From NCBI RefSeq assembly GCF_029931775.1, contig NC_079324.1:55766402-55830401 (forward strand): 64,000 nucleotides of DNA. The letters are read 5' to 3'. Of this stretch, positions 9,600-20,380 are shown piece after piece. The translations under genes were made by a program, and so were the position numbers. The notes under the pieces were generated by a model. It saw nothing but the letters and a program-made list of their open reading frames with translations, made no database searches and was not told where the DNA came from. The DNA is from Euleptes europaea (taxonomy: Eukaryota > Chordata > Lepidosauria > Squamata > Sphaerodactylidae). Positions within the stretch are counted from its first letter, which is position 1. Each line of letters opens with the position of its first letter.

Positions 9600-9860
9600 A
9601 GTTACCATCTTTTCTTGGCCGCCTTCTGGTCGTGCAAAGCAGAAATCCAACAGGTGCAGCGGCCTCCAAAGGAGCAGGCAGCTCAGCAACGGCGGCGTCT
9701 GCAAAGGAAGGCGCCGCCGCCTTTGTCCTGCGGGTTTCCCTCGAGGAAGGAAGCGCAATGTTGCAAAAGCGTCAGCGCTTCTGTTTCAGGCTGCCGTGCA
9801 CCTGTTAAGGGCGCAGCAGCCCTGCCCGGGGGTGCAAGGAAAGGGTGGCATGGAAACTGC
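9600..9860. other. Unassigned GC-rich, CpG-containing patch
   Basis: It includes GCAGCGGCC, ACGGCGGCGTC, AAGGCGCCGCCGCC and CCTCGAGG in otherwise AT-balanced intergenic DNA. No splice donor typical of a first exon was identified on either strand. It could be a small orphan CpG island, an alternative promoter or repeat-derived GC-rich sequence. Confidence 0.4.
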
Positions 9861-11620
9861 CGCTCCGCACACCTGGAGAGATTCCCCCGCGCCTTACAGC
9901 TCTCTGTCCGTGCAAAGTTCTCCTATCACCTCCGTAGCTCTCCCCACCCTTTCGCAATCTCACTTAGGCGCTTCCAGCGTTCCTTCCAGGGCATCTCTAT
10001 AGAGGGCGATACCACTTGTGACCTGCCATAGGGAGGTTCGTTTCCTAGCTGGATACCATTCGTGAGCTCCAAGCTGGAGCGATTCCATTGGCGAATACCA
10101 AATGAAAGTTCCGAGGGGGGGGGGCTGCGGGCCATACCATTAATCAGAGACTCCTAATAGGAGAAGGCAGGGAGGTTGTAATGGCTACAGGAGCCCCGGA
10201 GGGACATAATTGATGCTGGAACAGGTTGGTTGGCTGGTTGGTTTGGAGCGCCTTATTTGGAAACGCAGAAGTATCCAAGGAGTCTTGTTGGGTTATTTAT
10301 AGTCTGCTCTCTCTCTCTCTCTCTTTTTTTTTTACTAGCTACCAGTTAGTTACATGGTATTTTAAAATTTGCAACACAAATTTAAAGCAATAATTATAAA
10401 CTCTGGGGAAGTCAGAAAGCTGTCTTAGCAGATTTGTTAATTAAAATATAAGGGGGTACTATTAATTAAAATATAATTAGTACTATTAGCAAAGGTATAC
10501 ACAATTTATTTTAAGATAGAAGAGAGTGAGGGGGAAGTCCAACTTTTCTTTTGTTATTATTAATAATGTTACATGTTTGAACTGTTTTATAATAACCTTA
10601 GTATTATCTGTTTATTTACATGTTATGATATTAAATGAAAAACAATTTAAAATTTTTTTTTTAAAAGAAAGCTGTTTTAGCTGAGATTTTCAACCCCAGA
10701 AGGAATCCTGGACATATGATAGGGTTTTTACGAGGTGTCGCTATGAGATTCTGTGAGAGAGGACGCACGGAATGACAATTTCCCATGTTCCTTTAAAATA
10801 CGTTCCTGAAGAGGGGGAAAGTAACTCTGGAGTTTGCAAGTCTGTGCATGCTTACTTAGGTGTAAGTCCATTGCTCACAGTGGCAGGAATTAGGCTACAA
10901 TAATATATAACACTGATGTATACATAATATTGAACAATGCATGCATTTCATATGGGGGAAAATCAGGCTGGAGAAACCAAATCAACAGGGATAGCACATG
11001 GAAGTAATACACATGAAGCTGCCTTATACTGAATCAGATCGTTGGTTTATCTAGGTCAGTATTGTCTACTCAGACTGGCACCAGCTGTCCCATGAATCAA
11101 AGGTTCATTCTCAGCCACACTTTAACGAAAGCTACTTCTAAGCAATAGAAAATATCCCCTGCTACTAACACGTACTATTCCCTGTTGATGTATTTAATTT
11201 GCTTTTCCCCAGACACAAGATGCAGGGCTGGTTCCCGTTTCCTTCAAGCACAGAGAGACAGCAATTCCATTGAGTCTTTCCAGGTCTTTGAGACTCGAAA
11301 AAAGCACTCTCATGCTCTTTTCAGGTTTGCACGAGCTGCTCTCAGCAGCTGGTGAGCTAAGTGTTGGAGACCCCTGGACCCTTGCAATGGGGCTGTCCCA
11401 CTACTATGCCCCCAATCCAAACGGAACACCCTAGGTGTATGGCTGACTGCTTCAGTCGGAAGTGCGCCATCAAAGTTTCCACTCTGTTTTGGGTCCAAAA
11501 GAAAAGATGGTGGCGGGGAGGCTTCTTAAGAGAAGCGCCAGTTGCTACACCAGCCAATTACAATAAATGTGAGAGAACTTTTAAGATCAGGATAGGGTCT
11601 GGAAGTTAAGAATCATAAGA
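9861..11620. other. Intergenic, little recognised
   Basis: It contains a (CT)n run ending in poly-T (about 10302-10333), AT-rich DNA to about 11000, and a short SINE-B-type 3' text (GAAGCTGCCTTATACTGAATC, 11014-11060). No coding exon seen. Confidence 0.5.
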
Positions 11621-11624
11621 GTCA

Positions 11625-12035
11625 TAGAATCATAGAGTTGGAAGGGACCACCAGGGTCATCTAGTCCAACCCCCTGAACAATGCAGGAATTTCACAACTA
11701 CCTCCCCCACACACCCTGTGACCCCTACTCCATGCCCAGAAGATGGCCAAGATGCTCTCCCTCCCATGAACTGCCTAAGGTCATAGAATCAGCATTGCTG
11801 ACAGATGGCCATCTAGCCTCTGCTTTAAAACCTCCAGGGAAGGAGCACTTACCACCTCCTGAGGAAGCCTGTTCCACTGAGGAACTGCTCTCACTGTTAG
11901 AAAATTCTTCCTAATATCCAGATGGAAACTCTTTTGATTTAATTTCAACCCGTTGGTTCTGGTCCGACCTTCTGGGGCAACAGAAAACAACTTGGCACCA
12001 TCCTCTATGACAGCCCTTCTAGTACTTGAAGATGG
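11625..12035 (-). mobile_element. CR1 LINE 3' end, reverse
   Basis: Starting from the end octamers (ATAGAATCATAGAG), the minus strand encodes the CR1 RT C-terminus: ELFSVAPEGRTRTNGLKLNQ, FRLDIRKNFLTVRAVPQWNR and LEVLKQRLDGHL. It is 5' truncated and one of the clearest CR1 copies in the window. Confidence 0.8.
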
Positions 12036-12112
12036 TTATAAAGAGATAGGAATAGAGGAGTAACACTTCCTCCACCTTGGTTTCCAATTTGATTTGGGAA
12101 ATCCCAGCAGAA

Positions 12113-12275
12113 GAGGAAGAGTTGGGTTTTATATGCCAACTTTCTCTACCACTTAAGAGTCAGGCTTACAATCACCTTCCCTCCCCCTCCCCACAACAGA
12201 CACCCTGTGAGGTAGGTGGGGTGAGAAAGCTCTAAGAGAGCTGTGACTAGCCCAAGGACACACAGCTGGCCTTAT
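12113..12275 (-). mobile_element. SINE family A, reverse, head missing
   Basis: TTTTATATGCCAACTTTCTC through GACTAGCCCAAGGACACAC in reverse orientation. The tRNA head is absent. Confidence 0.65.
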
Positions 12276-12324
12276 GTTCCAGGTATGGAGGGGCAGCAAG
12301 AAAGACGCCCTCATTGCTTGAGGG

Positions 12325-12600
12325 GAAAAGAGACCTTTTTGCCAGCCTTAGAAGGGGATTAGACAGATTCATGGTGGAGAGATCTATCAGTGGCTACTAG
12401 CCGTGGCGACTAAAGGGAACCTCCATGTTCAGAGGCAGTAAACCCCTGAATACCAGTGCCAGAAGGGTAACATCAGGGGAAGGCCTTGGCTTCTAGGCCC
12501 TGTTGTTGGACCTCCAGAGGAACTGGTTGGCCATTGTGTGAGACAGGATGCTGGACTAGATGGACCAATGGTCTGATCCAGCAGGGTTCTTATGTTCTTG
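12325..12600 (+). mobile_element. CR1-like LINE 3' end
   Basis: It carries AGACAGATTCATGGTGGAGAG, TGGCTACTAGCC and CTAGATGGACCAATGG, ending in CTTATGTTCTT. This is the 3' unit of a CR1-related subfamily whose copies end in CTTATGTTCTTA. Confidence 0.55.
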
Positions 12601-12854
12601 TAAGGGCACTGCTGTGTACTACTGACGCTTTGAAAAGGAAAAAAAAAGATTTGGAGTGATATAAATGGATCATAGGGGAATAGGGCCTCACCTGGCCTCT
12701 GAAAGTTTACCAATACCCAGTTCTCCTCCAAAAAAACAAAACAAAACAAAAAAAACCCTTGGACTTGGCCTGTGCTCCTGGAATTCTGGTGTGCTGGTAC
12801 ATACCTAGTTTGCCTCAATGCTTGGACAAAAACACATACTCCAAAACTAAGCGC

Positions 12855-13240
12855 TTTCACACAGCCTGAATAATACATTTTAAATGTGCTTTAACGATTG
12901 TTTGCAAGTGGATTGTGCCATTTCACACAGTAAAATCCAGCTGACGTTTCTCTGCTCGGGATTGGAGGATGGCTAAGTGCGGTGGGGAGGGGCTGTGGCT
13001 TAGTGGTAGAGCATCTGCTTGACAGGCAGAAGGTCCCAGTTTCAATTCCCGGCATCTCGTGTTAAAGGGACTAGGCAAGTAGGTGATGAGAAAGACCTCT
13101 GCCTGAGACCCTGGAGAGCTGCTGCCGGTCTGAGTAGACAATACTGATTTAGATGGACCAAGGGTCTGATTCAGAAGGCAGCTTCATGTGTTCATGTGCA
13201 AAGTGGATTGAAAATGCTGTGCGAAAGCACCCCGTCTCAC
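12855..13240. mobile_element. MITE family F split by a SINE-B insertion
   Basis: Family F has ends of the type GCGCTTTCACACA and TGTGCGAAAGCAC, with AATCCAGCTG and AACGATTGTTTGCAAGTGG inside. The left part is 12855-12975 and the right end 13197-13240. Between them sits a forward family B SINE (12985-13196). A second F copy is at 32237-32385. Confidence 0.6.
12985..13196 (+). mobile_element. SINE family B, near full length
   Basis: The tRNA-Ala-like head GAGGGGCTGTGGCTTAGTGG, B box TTTCAATTCCC, body AAGGGACTAGGCAAGTAGG and tail GGCAGCTTCATGTGTTCATG are all present. It is inserted in the family F MITE. Confidence 0.75.
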
Positions 13241-13744
13241 CCCACAAGATACCTTGTCTCCCCCCACTCTGGCCTACTGTCGGGAAGAGGCACCCTAGCT
13301 GGCATGCTTCATCTCATTAGCATTCCCACATGCCACAAGGGTCTGGTGGCATATAGGCTGCATCTCATCCCCACATCGACAGTTGGTGCCATGGCAGAAA
13401 CATACATTTCTCAGATTCTGGTTACTGGGCATGTTTGCGTGCAACGGAGCAGCCGCCGACAGCCCATGCCCTGAACTGGAATCAATTTCCCTACCCAATA
13501 GAACAGACGGACAAAATAAATCTTGATTAAGGGAAACGGCATCAGAAATCTGGGGATGTGTTTAGAGTCCAGCAGCACCTTAGAAACCGACAAGATGTGG
13601 GGAATGGGTTGCTTTTCACTTTGATGCAAACCCCACACAGTATTGCTTCTTATAAAATGTCATTCAATGTTACAAAGATCCAGGGCTCTGTCTCCAAAGT
13701 ATTTAACATACAGGGATGCAGGGAAGAGTTTTGTAATATCTGGT

Positions 13745-14352
13745 ATCTTGGAATAAGCAGCTTTTATTTTTCTAAAAAACCCCACAGAATTTGGAGTTTA
13801 AAAATCCCTGTAATCTGTACAATTTAAGTCATTAAAAGGAAAAGGGGATGTGGGATAGACCACATTCAGAATCCGGTGTTGCAGCCCAGAATTTGCATCC
13901 AGGAGTCCACTGCAAAAACATCAGTACTCACAGTTCAAGTTGAATAAAGTACAATCAGGGGAAAAAAAAAACTCGCAGAGAGAGAAACTTTGGCCTTGAA
14001 AAAGGAAAAACAATACAATTTGCCCTCCTCACAGTCGGACTCCTCAATCATTTTCTCCTATATATTTAAGGTAGTAAAATGACATAATTCATTTGATGTT
14101 TCAAAACAAGTCTTCTTCCGTTGAATCTGAACAAAGGCTCCATACCCTCCGGCCCACAGAGGTGGAAGTCAGGCAACCGATTTTCAGTACTGTCTGTCTT
14201 TTCTCCTTCCCTGCTTTGGTCCAGTCACGTGTCACTAGTTACATTCATCGAAGAAGCAGATAAAGAGTGCCGCTTGGCAGAAGACTGGCATCTAACCGCT
14301 GGCTGGGATTTGGGCAGCTCGTTACCCATCATGCTCCGAAATGGGTCCCACT
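13745..14352 (-). other. PUS1: PUS1 3' UTR (approximate)
   Basis: It runs from the base after the stop codon to just past the first minus-strand AATAAA (13763-13768). No strong GT-rich downstream element was noted, so the end is approximate. Mostly unique, AT-rich DNA. Confidence 0.45.
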
Positions 14353-14400
14353 TCAGTCCGAGTCATCTCCGCATCCATCGCTCCCTTCAGGATCGCTGTT
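14353..14400 (-). CDS. PUS1: PUS1 coding exon 6 (C-terminal tail)
   Basis: Acceptor TTTGCCTTTCCAG precedes 15 codons reading NSDPEGSDGCGDDSD and a TGA at 14353-14355. The human tail has the same acidic, Ser/Asp-rich character (EGSEGDGDTD). The exon joins in phase 0 after the AAG that ends exon 5. It is too short to stand out as an open frame and is called from splice signals plus the family's C-terminal composition. Confidence 0.85.
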   Translation of the reverse strand, partial: NSDPEGSDGCGDDSD

Positions 14401-14504
14401 CTGGAAAGGCAAAGAACAAACTATCCATCGGCTATCTTGGAAGAAGTCACATGAACATATATGAAGCTCCTTATACTGCATCAGACCCTTGATCCGGTCA
14501 AGGT

Positions 14505-15175
14505 CAAATCAAATCAAATTTATTAATACGGTCAACTGACCAATCACATGCCAACACATCGAAATTTCCAGACTCAATAGTTTTACACTGCAGAATCACA
14601 GACTGCCCGTACAAATAAAGGTGCAAGATCAATAAAAACAACCCGATTAAAATTATTACCTTAAAATTGATACTATTGTAAAATATTCTAACGATCATTC
14701 TCTAATAAAGTTCTGCGTATTTTCAGGCTTCCTCGGGAGGTGGTGAGCTCTCCTTCCCTGGAGGTTATTTATTTATTTAAAACAGTTATTAGCCACCTTT
14801 AGGAACCCAAGGCAATTTATAATATAAATAAAATAACAATAAAAACCAGAATGTAAATCTGCCACCAAATTAATCAAATGCAGTCCTAAATAAAACCGTC
14901 TTCTAGTTGCCTCCTAAAGATCAGAAGTGAGGAGATCAGGTGCACCTCCCAGGGGAAGTTGTTCCGTAATTGCGGGGCTACCACTGAAAAGGCCCTGTCT
15001 CGTGTACCCACCAAACACGCTTCTTTGATTGATGGGACAGTCAGGGGGGGCCTCTCTCTGTGATCTAAGTTCCTGGGCAGGAGCATATGGGAGAAAACCC
15101 TGGCCCTGCCACCTTCAATCTTAACTGGAAGTGACTGAGATTAAATAGGGTAGACCAAGGGCCGTTGGCCATTTC
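14505..15175. mobile_element. LINE debris: CR1 bit and L2-like 3' part, reverse
   Basis: A short CR1 piece (GGCTTCCTCGGGAGGTGGTG, 14728-14765) is followed by an L2-like tail (TTATTTAAAACAGTTATTAGCC) and, on the minus strand, an RT-end-like text: GQGFLPYAPAQEL-type sequence with FSVVAPQLRNNFPWEVHL. The L2-like part spans about 14770-15175. The block lies in the last PUS1 intron. Confidence 0.45.
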
Positions 15176-15179
15176 AGCA

Positions 15180-15475
15180 AGGAAGAAGAGTTGATTTTTG
15201 TATGCCGACTTTCTCTACCACTTAAGGGAGAATCAAACCGGATTACAATCACCTTCCCTTCCCCACAACAGACACCCTCTGAGGTAGGTGGGGCTGAGAG
15301 AGCTCTAAGAGAGCTGTGACTGGCCCAAGGTCACACAGCAGGTTTTGTGTGTAGGAGCGGGGAAACAAATGCAGTTCTCCAGATTAGCCTCCACTGCTCA
15401 TGTGGAGGAGTGGGGAATCAAACCCGGTTCTCCAGATCAGAGTCCACCGCTCTTAACCACTACACCACGCTGGCA
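15180..15475 (-). mobile_element. SINE family A, reverse, full length
   Basis: GAAGAAGAGTTGATTTTTG through GTCCACCGCTCTTAACCACT and ACACCACGCTGG. It ends 22 bp short of the exon 5 splice donor of PUS1, so it lies directly next to the 5' splice site. Confidence 0.75.
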
Positions 15476-15497
15476 AGGGCAGTTTCATTTCTGTTAC

Positions 15498-16195
15498 CTT
15501 TGTGTCTTGGTTGTCCGCCCGTGTCCTAGAAGCAGTGGAGTTGAAGTCGTGGATGGAGAGCGTTTCCAACCAGTTCTCCATGGACTTCTCTTCCTTCTCC
15601 GTATTGACAATCGTGGGGTAGATATACTGCTCTTTGAAAGCGGTAATCTTCTCTTCCTCGTCGGCCCACTCCAGGGCTTCGTGGAGGCCGTCATTGCCAA
15701 ACCGCCGATTGTACTTTTCAAAGTGGACCCGCTCCAACACCAGGCCCAAGCCTGGCGCTTTGGGGACGTCCACTTTCTCCTCTCCCCAGCTCTGCTCCAG
15801 GATAGACTCCGGGGCGTAGCCCTTCACGATGGCGATCACCAGGCCGATCATCTTCCGGATCTGGTGCATCATGAAACTCTGGCCCTTTACCTTGATGACG
15901 GCCAGCTCCATGCCGTCCCTCACAAAGGGCTCCTCGCAGTACATCTCCATGATATAGCGCTTGGCGCTGGGGTCTTTGGGGCCCTTCTGAGAAGTGAAGT
16001 TGTGGAAGTTGTGCGTCCCCTTGTAGCAAGCCAGAAGCCGGTTGACCATCTCCAGAGTCTCTGGGCTCAGGTGGTAAGCAGTGTCCTGAGGATCATGCTC
16101 TTTGTGGGCGAAGGCAAACGTCGGCAGCATGTACGAGTAGGTCCGGGCATCGCATTTGTTCTTGGAGTTGAATCCTCCCGTGACCCTTTTGAGCC
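15498..16195 (-). CDS. PUS1: PUS1 coding exon 5 (catalytic-domain core)
   Basis: Acceptor TAATTAG (AG at 16196-16197) and donor AAAG|GTAACAG (15497-15496). It encodes 232 complete residues plus a split Gly at the 5' end, from [20 protein letters not shown] to RADNQDTK. Recognisable blocks are [73 protein letters not shown] and [17 protein letters not shown]. All are strongly conserved with vertebrate PUS1 and form the RNA-binding and active-site cleft of the TruA fold. An unrelated long open frame on the plus strand here is an antisense shadow. Confidence 0.97.
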
Positions 16196-16309
16196 CTAAT
16201 TACAAAGGAAAGAATGAAAACCCATAAGCAAGATTTCGGGACTGAGTCGGTTTCTGGTCAGCAGCAATTCAGTCTATTGGGCAAGAAGATGATGATGATG
16301 ATGATGAAG

Positions 16310-16712
16310 AAGAAGAAGGCCTGGAGACCAAGCCCTATGAGGAAAGGCTGAGGGAGTTGGGAATGTTTAGTCTGGAGGAGGTTGTGGGGGGGACATGATT
16401 GCTCTCTTGAAGTATCTGAAATGCTGTCACTTAGAGGAGGGCAGGGAGCTGTTCCTGTTGGCAGCAGAGGATAGGCCTCACAATAATGGGTTTAAATTGC
16501 AGGCGGAGAGGTACCAGCTGGATATTAGGGGGAAAAATTTACAGTAAGAGTTGTTCGACAGTGGAATAAGCTACCTAGGGGGGTGGTGAGCTCCCCCTCA
16601 CTGGCAGTCTTTAAGCAGAGGCTGGACAATCACTTGTCAGGGATGCTCTAGGCTGATCCTGCGTTAAGCACGGGGTTGGACTAGATGGCCTGTATGGCCC
16701 CTTCCGACTCTG
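16310..16712 (+). mobile_element. CR1 LINE 3' end
   Basis: It begins with GGAGACCAAGCCCTATGAGG (RT text [16 protein letters not shown]), continues through GTACCAGCTGGATATTAGG and CCCCTCACTGGCAGTC, and ends CCGACTCTGATGA. A short ATG/AAG trinucleotide run (16287-16309) precedes it. Confidence 0.75.
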
Positions 16713-17010
16713 ATGAAGAGTTGGTTTTTATATGCTGACTTTCTCTACCACTTAAGGAAGAATCAAACAGGTTTACAATCACCTTCCCTTCCCCTCCCCA
16801 CAACAGACACCATGTGAAGTAGGCTGAGAGAGCTGTGACTAGCCCAAGGTCACCCAGCCGGCTTCAGGTGTAGGAGTGGGAAAACCAACCTGGTTCACCA
16901 GATTAACGTCTGCCGCTCATGTGAAGGAGTGGGGAATCAAACCCGGCTCTCCAGATTAGAGTCCACCACTCCAAACCACCACTCTTAACCGGTATACCAC
17001 GCTGGCTCTC
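16712..17010 (-). mobile_element. SINE family A, reverse, full length
   Basis: GAAGAGTTGGTTTTTATATG to CTTAACCGGTATACCACGC, with both tRNA-like head and tail. Intronic in PUS1. Confidence 0.75.
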
Positions 17011-17089
17011 ATTCAAAGCAGAGTCATCCCCCCCCCCAGTTTTGTACCTAAGACCCTCCCCTTCTTCAAACCAACCACTGGGTCCTCAC

Positions 17090-17192
17090 CTAGAATTCTT
17101 ATATGAGAAGGGAGGTGGTCGTTAATTTTTCGTAAGATATCTTCTATCAGCCAGACCTTGAGAGAGACAATTTGTCCAGCCGCGGAGACACC
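17090..17192 (-). CDS. PUS1: PUS1 coding exon 4
   Basis: Acceptor AAATGCAG (AG at 17193-17194), donor CTAG|GTGAGG. It encodes [20 protein letters not shown] then [14 protein letters not shown] plus one base of the next Gly codon. Its first residues complete the active-site loop RTDKGVSAAG begun in exon 3. Confidence 0.95.
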
Positions 17193-17719
17193 CTGCATTT
17201 GATTCAGATTTAAAGACAAATGTTAGCGAGACGAAAGTCTGATAGAGACCAAAGAAAACCAACAATAACACTGGGTCCAAATCACAGATGCCTAGAGTGT
17301 AGGGGCACCAACTCCCCCACCCCCCCAAAAAATCCTAATAACATTTACTTCAATTCGAGCTTTCATGAATCACTGTTCACTTCTTCAGATATGTAGGAAT
17401 CCTTCTGATAGGAAGACTGCACTACAGTTACAAGATTATGCTAAATTGAAACCTTTAAATCTGTACTTGCCAGCCATCATTTGGTACCTCTTTTTTTTGG
17501 AGGGTGGGGGGAATTAACACAACGTGCAAAATAGCGACGTTAGGTTTGTTTTAAACAAACTCGGCTCAAAGAAAGAGAAGTCTTTGCACCAATATTTCTA
17601 CGCATGTCCACGGGCTCACAAAAAACTAGCTAGTCTCCATCTGAATCGATCACAAAATTAACAGTGGAATAGAAGAAAATGACTAGCTGATTTAGAAAAA
17701 TAACAGGATCTAAAACCTA

Positions 17720-18020
17720 TGGAGGAACTCCATGGCGCAGAGTGGTAAGCTGCAGTCCAAGCTCTGCTCACGACCTGAGTTTGATCCCAACGGAAGTCGG
17801 TTTCAGGTAGCCGGCTCAAGGTTGACTCTGCCTTCCGTCCTTCCGAGGTCGGTAAAATGAGTCCCCAGCTTGCTGGGGGTAAAGGGAAGATGACCGGGGA
17901 AGGCACTGGCAAACCACCCTATAAACACAGTCTGCCTAGTAATCATCGGGATGTGACATCACCCCATGGGTCAGGAATGACCCAGTGCTTACACAGGGGA
18001 CCTTTACCTTTTTTTAAAAC
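17720..18020 (+). mobile_element. tRNA-derived SINE family C
   Basis: Family C has the head CATGGCGCAGAGTGGTAAGC, a B-box-like GAGTTTGATCCCAACGG, then GGTTTCAGGTAGCCGGCTC, CTTCCGAGGTCGGTAAAATG and GATGTGACATCACCCCATGG. It ends CAGGGGACCTTTACC. This copy is near full length. Confidence 0.75.
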
Positions 18021-18119
18021 CTGTGGAACATCTTATTTTACATCTGTGGTAGAAGAGCAAGAATCGAGTCCAGTAGCACCTTAAAAGACCAACAAGATTT
18101 AGCACCTTAAAAGACCAAC

Positions 18120-18278
18120 ACCTTAAGCAGGTGAAGAGAGGGAGGGCATCTTGGCCATCTTCTGGTAACTGGAGGTGTGGGGGGGGAGGTAGTTGTGAAT
18201 TTCCTGCATTGTGCAGGGGGTTGGACTTGATAACCCTGGTGGTCCCTTCCAAATCTATGATTCTATGATTTTCCAAAG
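18120..18278 (+). mobile_element. CR1 LINE 3' end fragment
   Basis: GAGAGGGAGGGCATCTTGGCC to ATCTATGATTCTATGATT; it ends in the CR1-type ATTCTATG repeats. Fragments of repeat family X flank it (18063-18120 and 18310-18355). Confidence 0.65.
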
Positions 18279-18617
18279 CTTCCTGCAGGTATCTGACAAA
18301 GGGAGCTTGGACTCTCAAAAGCTTGTACCCTGGAAATCTTGTTGGTCTTCCGGACTTGAATCTTGCACTAATATTTTTTGGTTCATCCAGATTTCCCCAC
18401 AATTCCCCCTCCCCTCCCTTTCACTTTGGAAGAAAAAAACAGCATGGTGACAAATTCATGAGGTTGATTGCAAAAGAATCAATGCGGCAACTGCGTGAAA
18501 TACACATTACAAACACCAGAAAAAAGAGAGAGCGCAGTAAGTGCTGTGTCAGGATCAGAATTCAGTTCCCTATGTCCACATGAGCTCTGTGAGGGACTCC
18601 TACTACACTCTTATTAC

Positions 18618-18755
18618 CTTGTCTGTCCGGGCACACCTCTGAAAAGACATTTTCTTCATGTCTTCCCCGTGGTTTTCCGGGATGCAACCAGACTGGATGA
18701 GGGCCGACACCAAGTCATCCTCAATGGTTTTGAACTGAGAATTCCCCACATTGCG
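18618..18755 (-). CDS. PUS1: PUS1 coding exon 3 (contains catalytic Asp)
   Basis: Acceptor TTGTTTTCTCCAG (AG at 18756-18757), donor CAAG|GTAATAAG. It encodes 46 residues: [19 protein letters not shown], then [13 protein letters not shown], then [14 protein letters not shown]. The penultimate residue D119 is the strictly conserved nucleophile of the TruA/Pus1 family. Phase 0 at both ends. Confidence 0.95.
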
Positions 18756-19132
18756 CTGGAGAAAACAAGACAGACTCAGTTGAGTGGAGCATCAGAGCCC
18801 CTGGCCCCTTGATGTGGAAATAGTGAACTACCCGACAGGGCTGTTGTACGGAATACAAGACACTGCGTATGGAATGCTTTAAAAGTGAGAAAGTGATACT
18901 CAGACACACCAGTTAACCCTTAAAAAGGAGATGCAGCTGGAAACTGATAATCCAACCTGTGCCCAGTTTGTGTTGGTAGATGCTGATAAGCATTTGCTCG
19001 ATGTCAAATCTGACCTCAATATTATTATCATAAGAAACATCTGAGTTACTCAGGGCCCATAAAACTCTACCTCTTTCCCTTTATCCCTTGCATTTAATAC
19101 AGTCACACTGCAGCATGGAAAAATTTGTTAGC

Positions 19133-19437
19133 TGGAAGAAGAGTTGGTTTTTATATGCTGACTTTCTCTACCACGTAAGAATCAAACCGGCTTACAAGCA
19201 CCTTCCCTTCCCCTCCCCACAACAGACACCCTGTGAGGTAGGTGGGGCTGAGAGAGCTCTAAGAGAGCTGCAACTGGCCCAAGGTCACCCAGCTGGCTTC
19301 ATGTGGGGAAACAAATCTAGTTCACCAGATTAGCCTCTGCCGCTCCTGTGGAGGAGTGGGGAATCAAACCCGGTTCTCCAGACCAGAGTCCACCACTTCA
19401 AACCACCACTCTTATCCACTACACCACGCTGCTCTCA
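19133..19437 (-). mobile_element. SINE family A, reverse, full length
   Basis: GAAGAGTTGGTTTTTATATG to CTTATCCACTACACCACGC. Intronic in PUS1. Confidence 0.75.
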
Positions 19438-19725
19438 AGGGGAAGGGGTGGAGACGTCCATCCAAGATCCACATAAATAAATACCATCACTTTCCCTTAC
19501 ACTGGTAAGCCATCATTGCCACTTTGACATCAGCAGTCATTACACCAATCCCCTTCCTCCCTTCAGACCTATTTGCATAACGATCAACCAACAAACAAGC
19601 TTGGAAACAAAGGTTAAAGAGTGAATGTGAACAGACAGAGGTGAATCTCAGCCGCACAGCAAGCCCACGCACATTTCCACCATGGGGGGGAGGGGGCTAC
19701 ATTTTATTTCCACTCAGCCACTGAC

Positions 19726-19947
19726 CTGCATTCCGTGATAGCCTTTCCCCGAATAGGCCATCAGCAGCACAATCTTCCTCTTTGGGTATTTTTTATTCCC
19801 ATCCTCTCTCTCTTCTGGGCTGGCCTTGAGCCGTTTCGCTTCATGCCCATTCTCCTCTCGCTTCACATCCTCTTCCTCCTCTCTGCTGTTGCTGCTCTTC
19901 AGCCTCCTGGCCTGGCAGTTAGCCACGATTCTCAGCTCCTCGGCCAT
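19726..19947 (-). CDS. PUS1: PUS1 coding exon 2 (start codon)
   Basis: The exon begins at 19956 after acceptor AACCCCGTCCAG. The first ATG lies 9 nt in, at 19945-19947. It encodes 74 residues: [19 protein letters not shown], a Glu/Lys-rich segment, then [20 protein letters not shown] and MQ at donor [30 protein letters not shown] is the first block of the Pus1 catalytic domain. The acidic/basic N-terminus matches the start of the human nuclear isoform in position but not in sequence. Exon 1 has no ATG, so this is the first start codon of the transcript. Confidence 0.93.
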
Positions 19948-20024
19948 CACAAGACACTGGACGGGGTTACACAGAACAGCAAGAACCAGTTTAAATAGCG
20001 GGGAAGAAACAGCCAAAGAAATAA

Positions 20025-20380
20025 TTCCTATTTCTTCACACAACGCATAGTTAAATTGTGGAACTCCTTGCCCCAGGATGTGGCGATGGCTGCCAACTTG
20101 GAAGGCCGTAAGAGGAGAGAAGACATGTTCATGGAGGAGAGGGGTATTCATGGCTACTAGTCAAAATGAATACTAGTCATGATGCATACCTATTCTCTCC
20201 AGGATCAGAGGAGCATGCCTATTCTATTAGGTGCTGTGGATCACAGGCAGGATAATGCTGCTGCAGTCGTCTTGTTAGTGGGCTTCCTAGAGGCACCTGG
20301 TTGGCCACTGTGTGAACAGACTGCTGGACTTGATGGGCCTTGGTCTGATCCAGCATGGCCTTTCTTATGTTCTTACCAAA
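20025..20380 (+). mobile_element. CR1-like LINE 3' end
   Basis: TTCTTCACACAACGCATAG, GTGGAACTCCTTGCCCCAGG, GGCTACTAGTCAAAATG, GGACTTGATGGGCC and an end in CTTATGTTCTTA. RT text [18 protein letters not shown]-type is recognisable. It abuts the exon 2 acceptor region of PUS1. Confidence 0.7.

Noticed and set aside
15345-16199. 284-codon plus-strand open frame
   Set aside because: Antisense shadow of PUS1 exon 5, which is a clear homolog on the minus strand.
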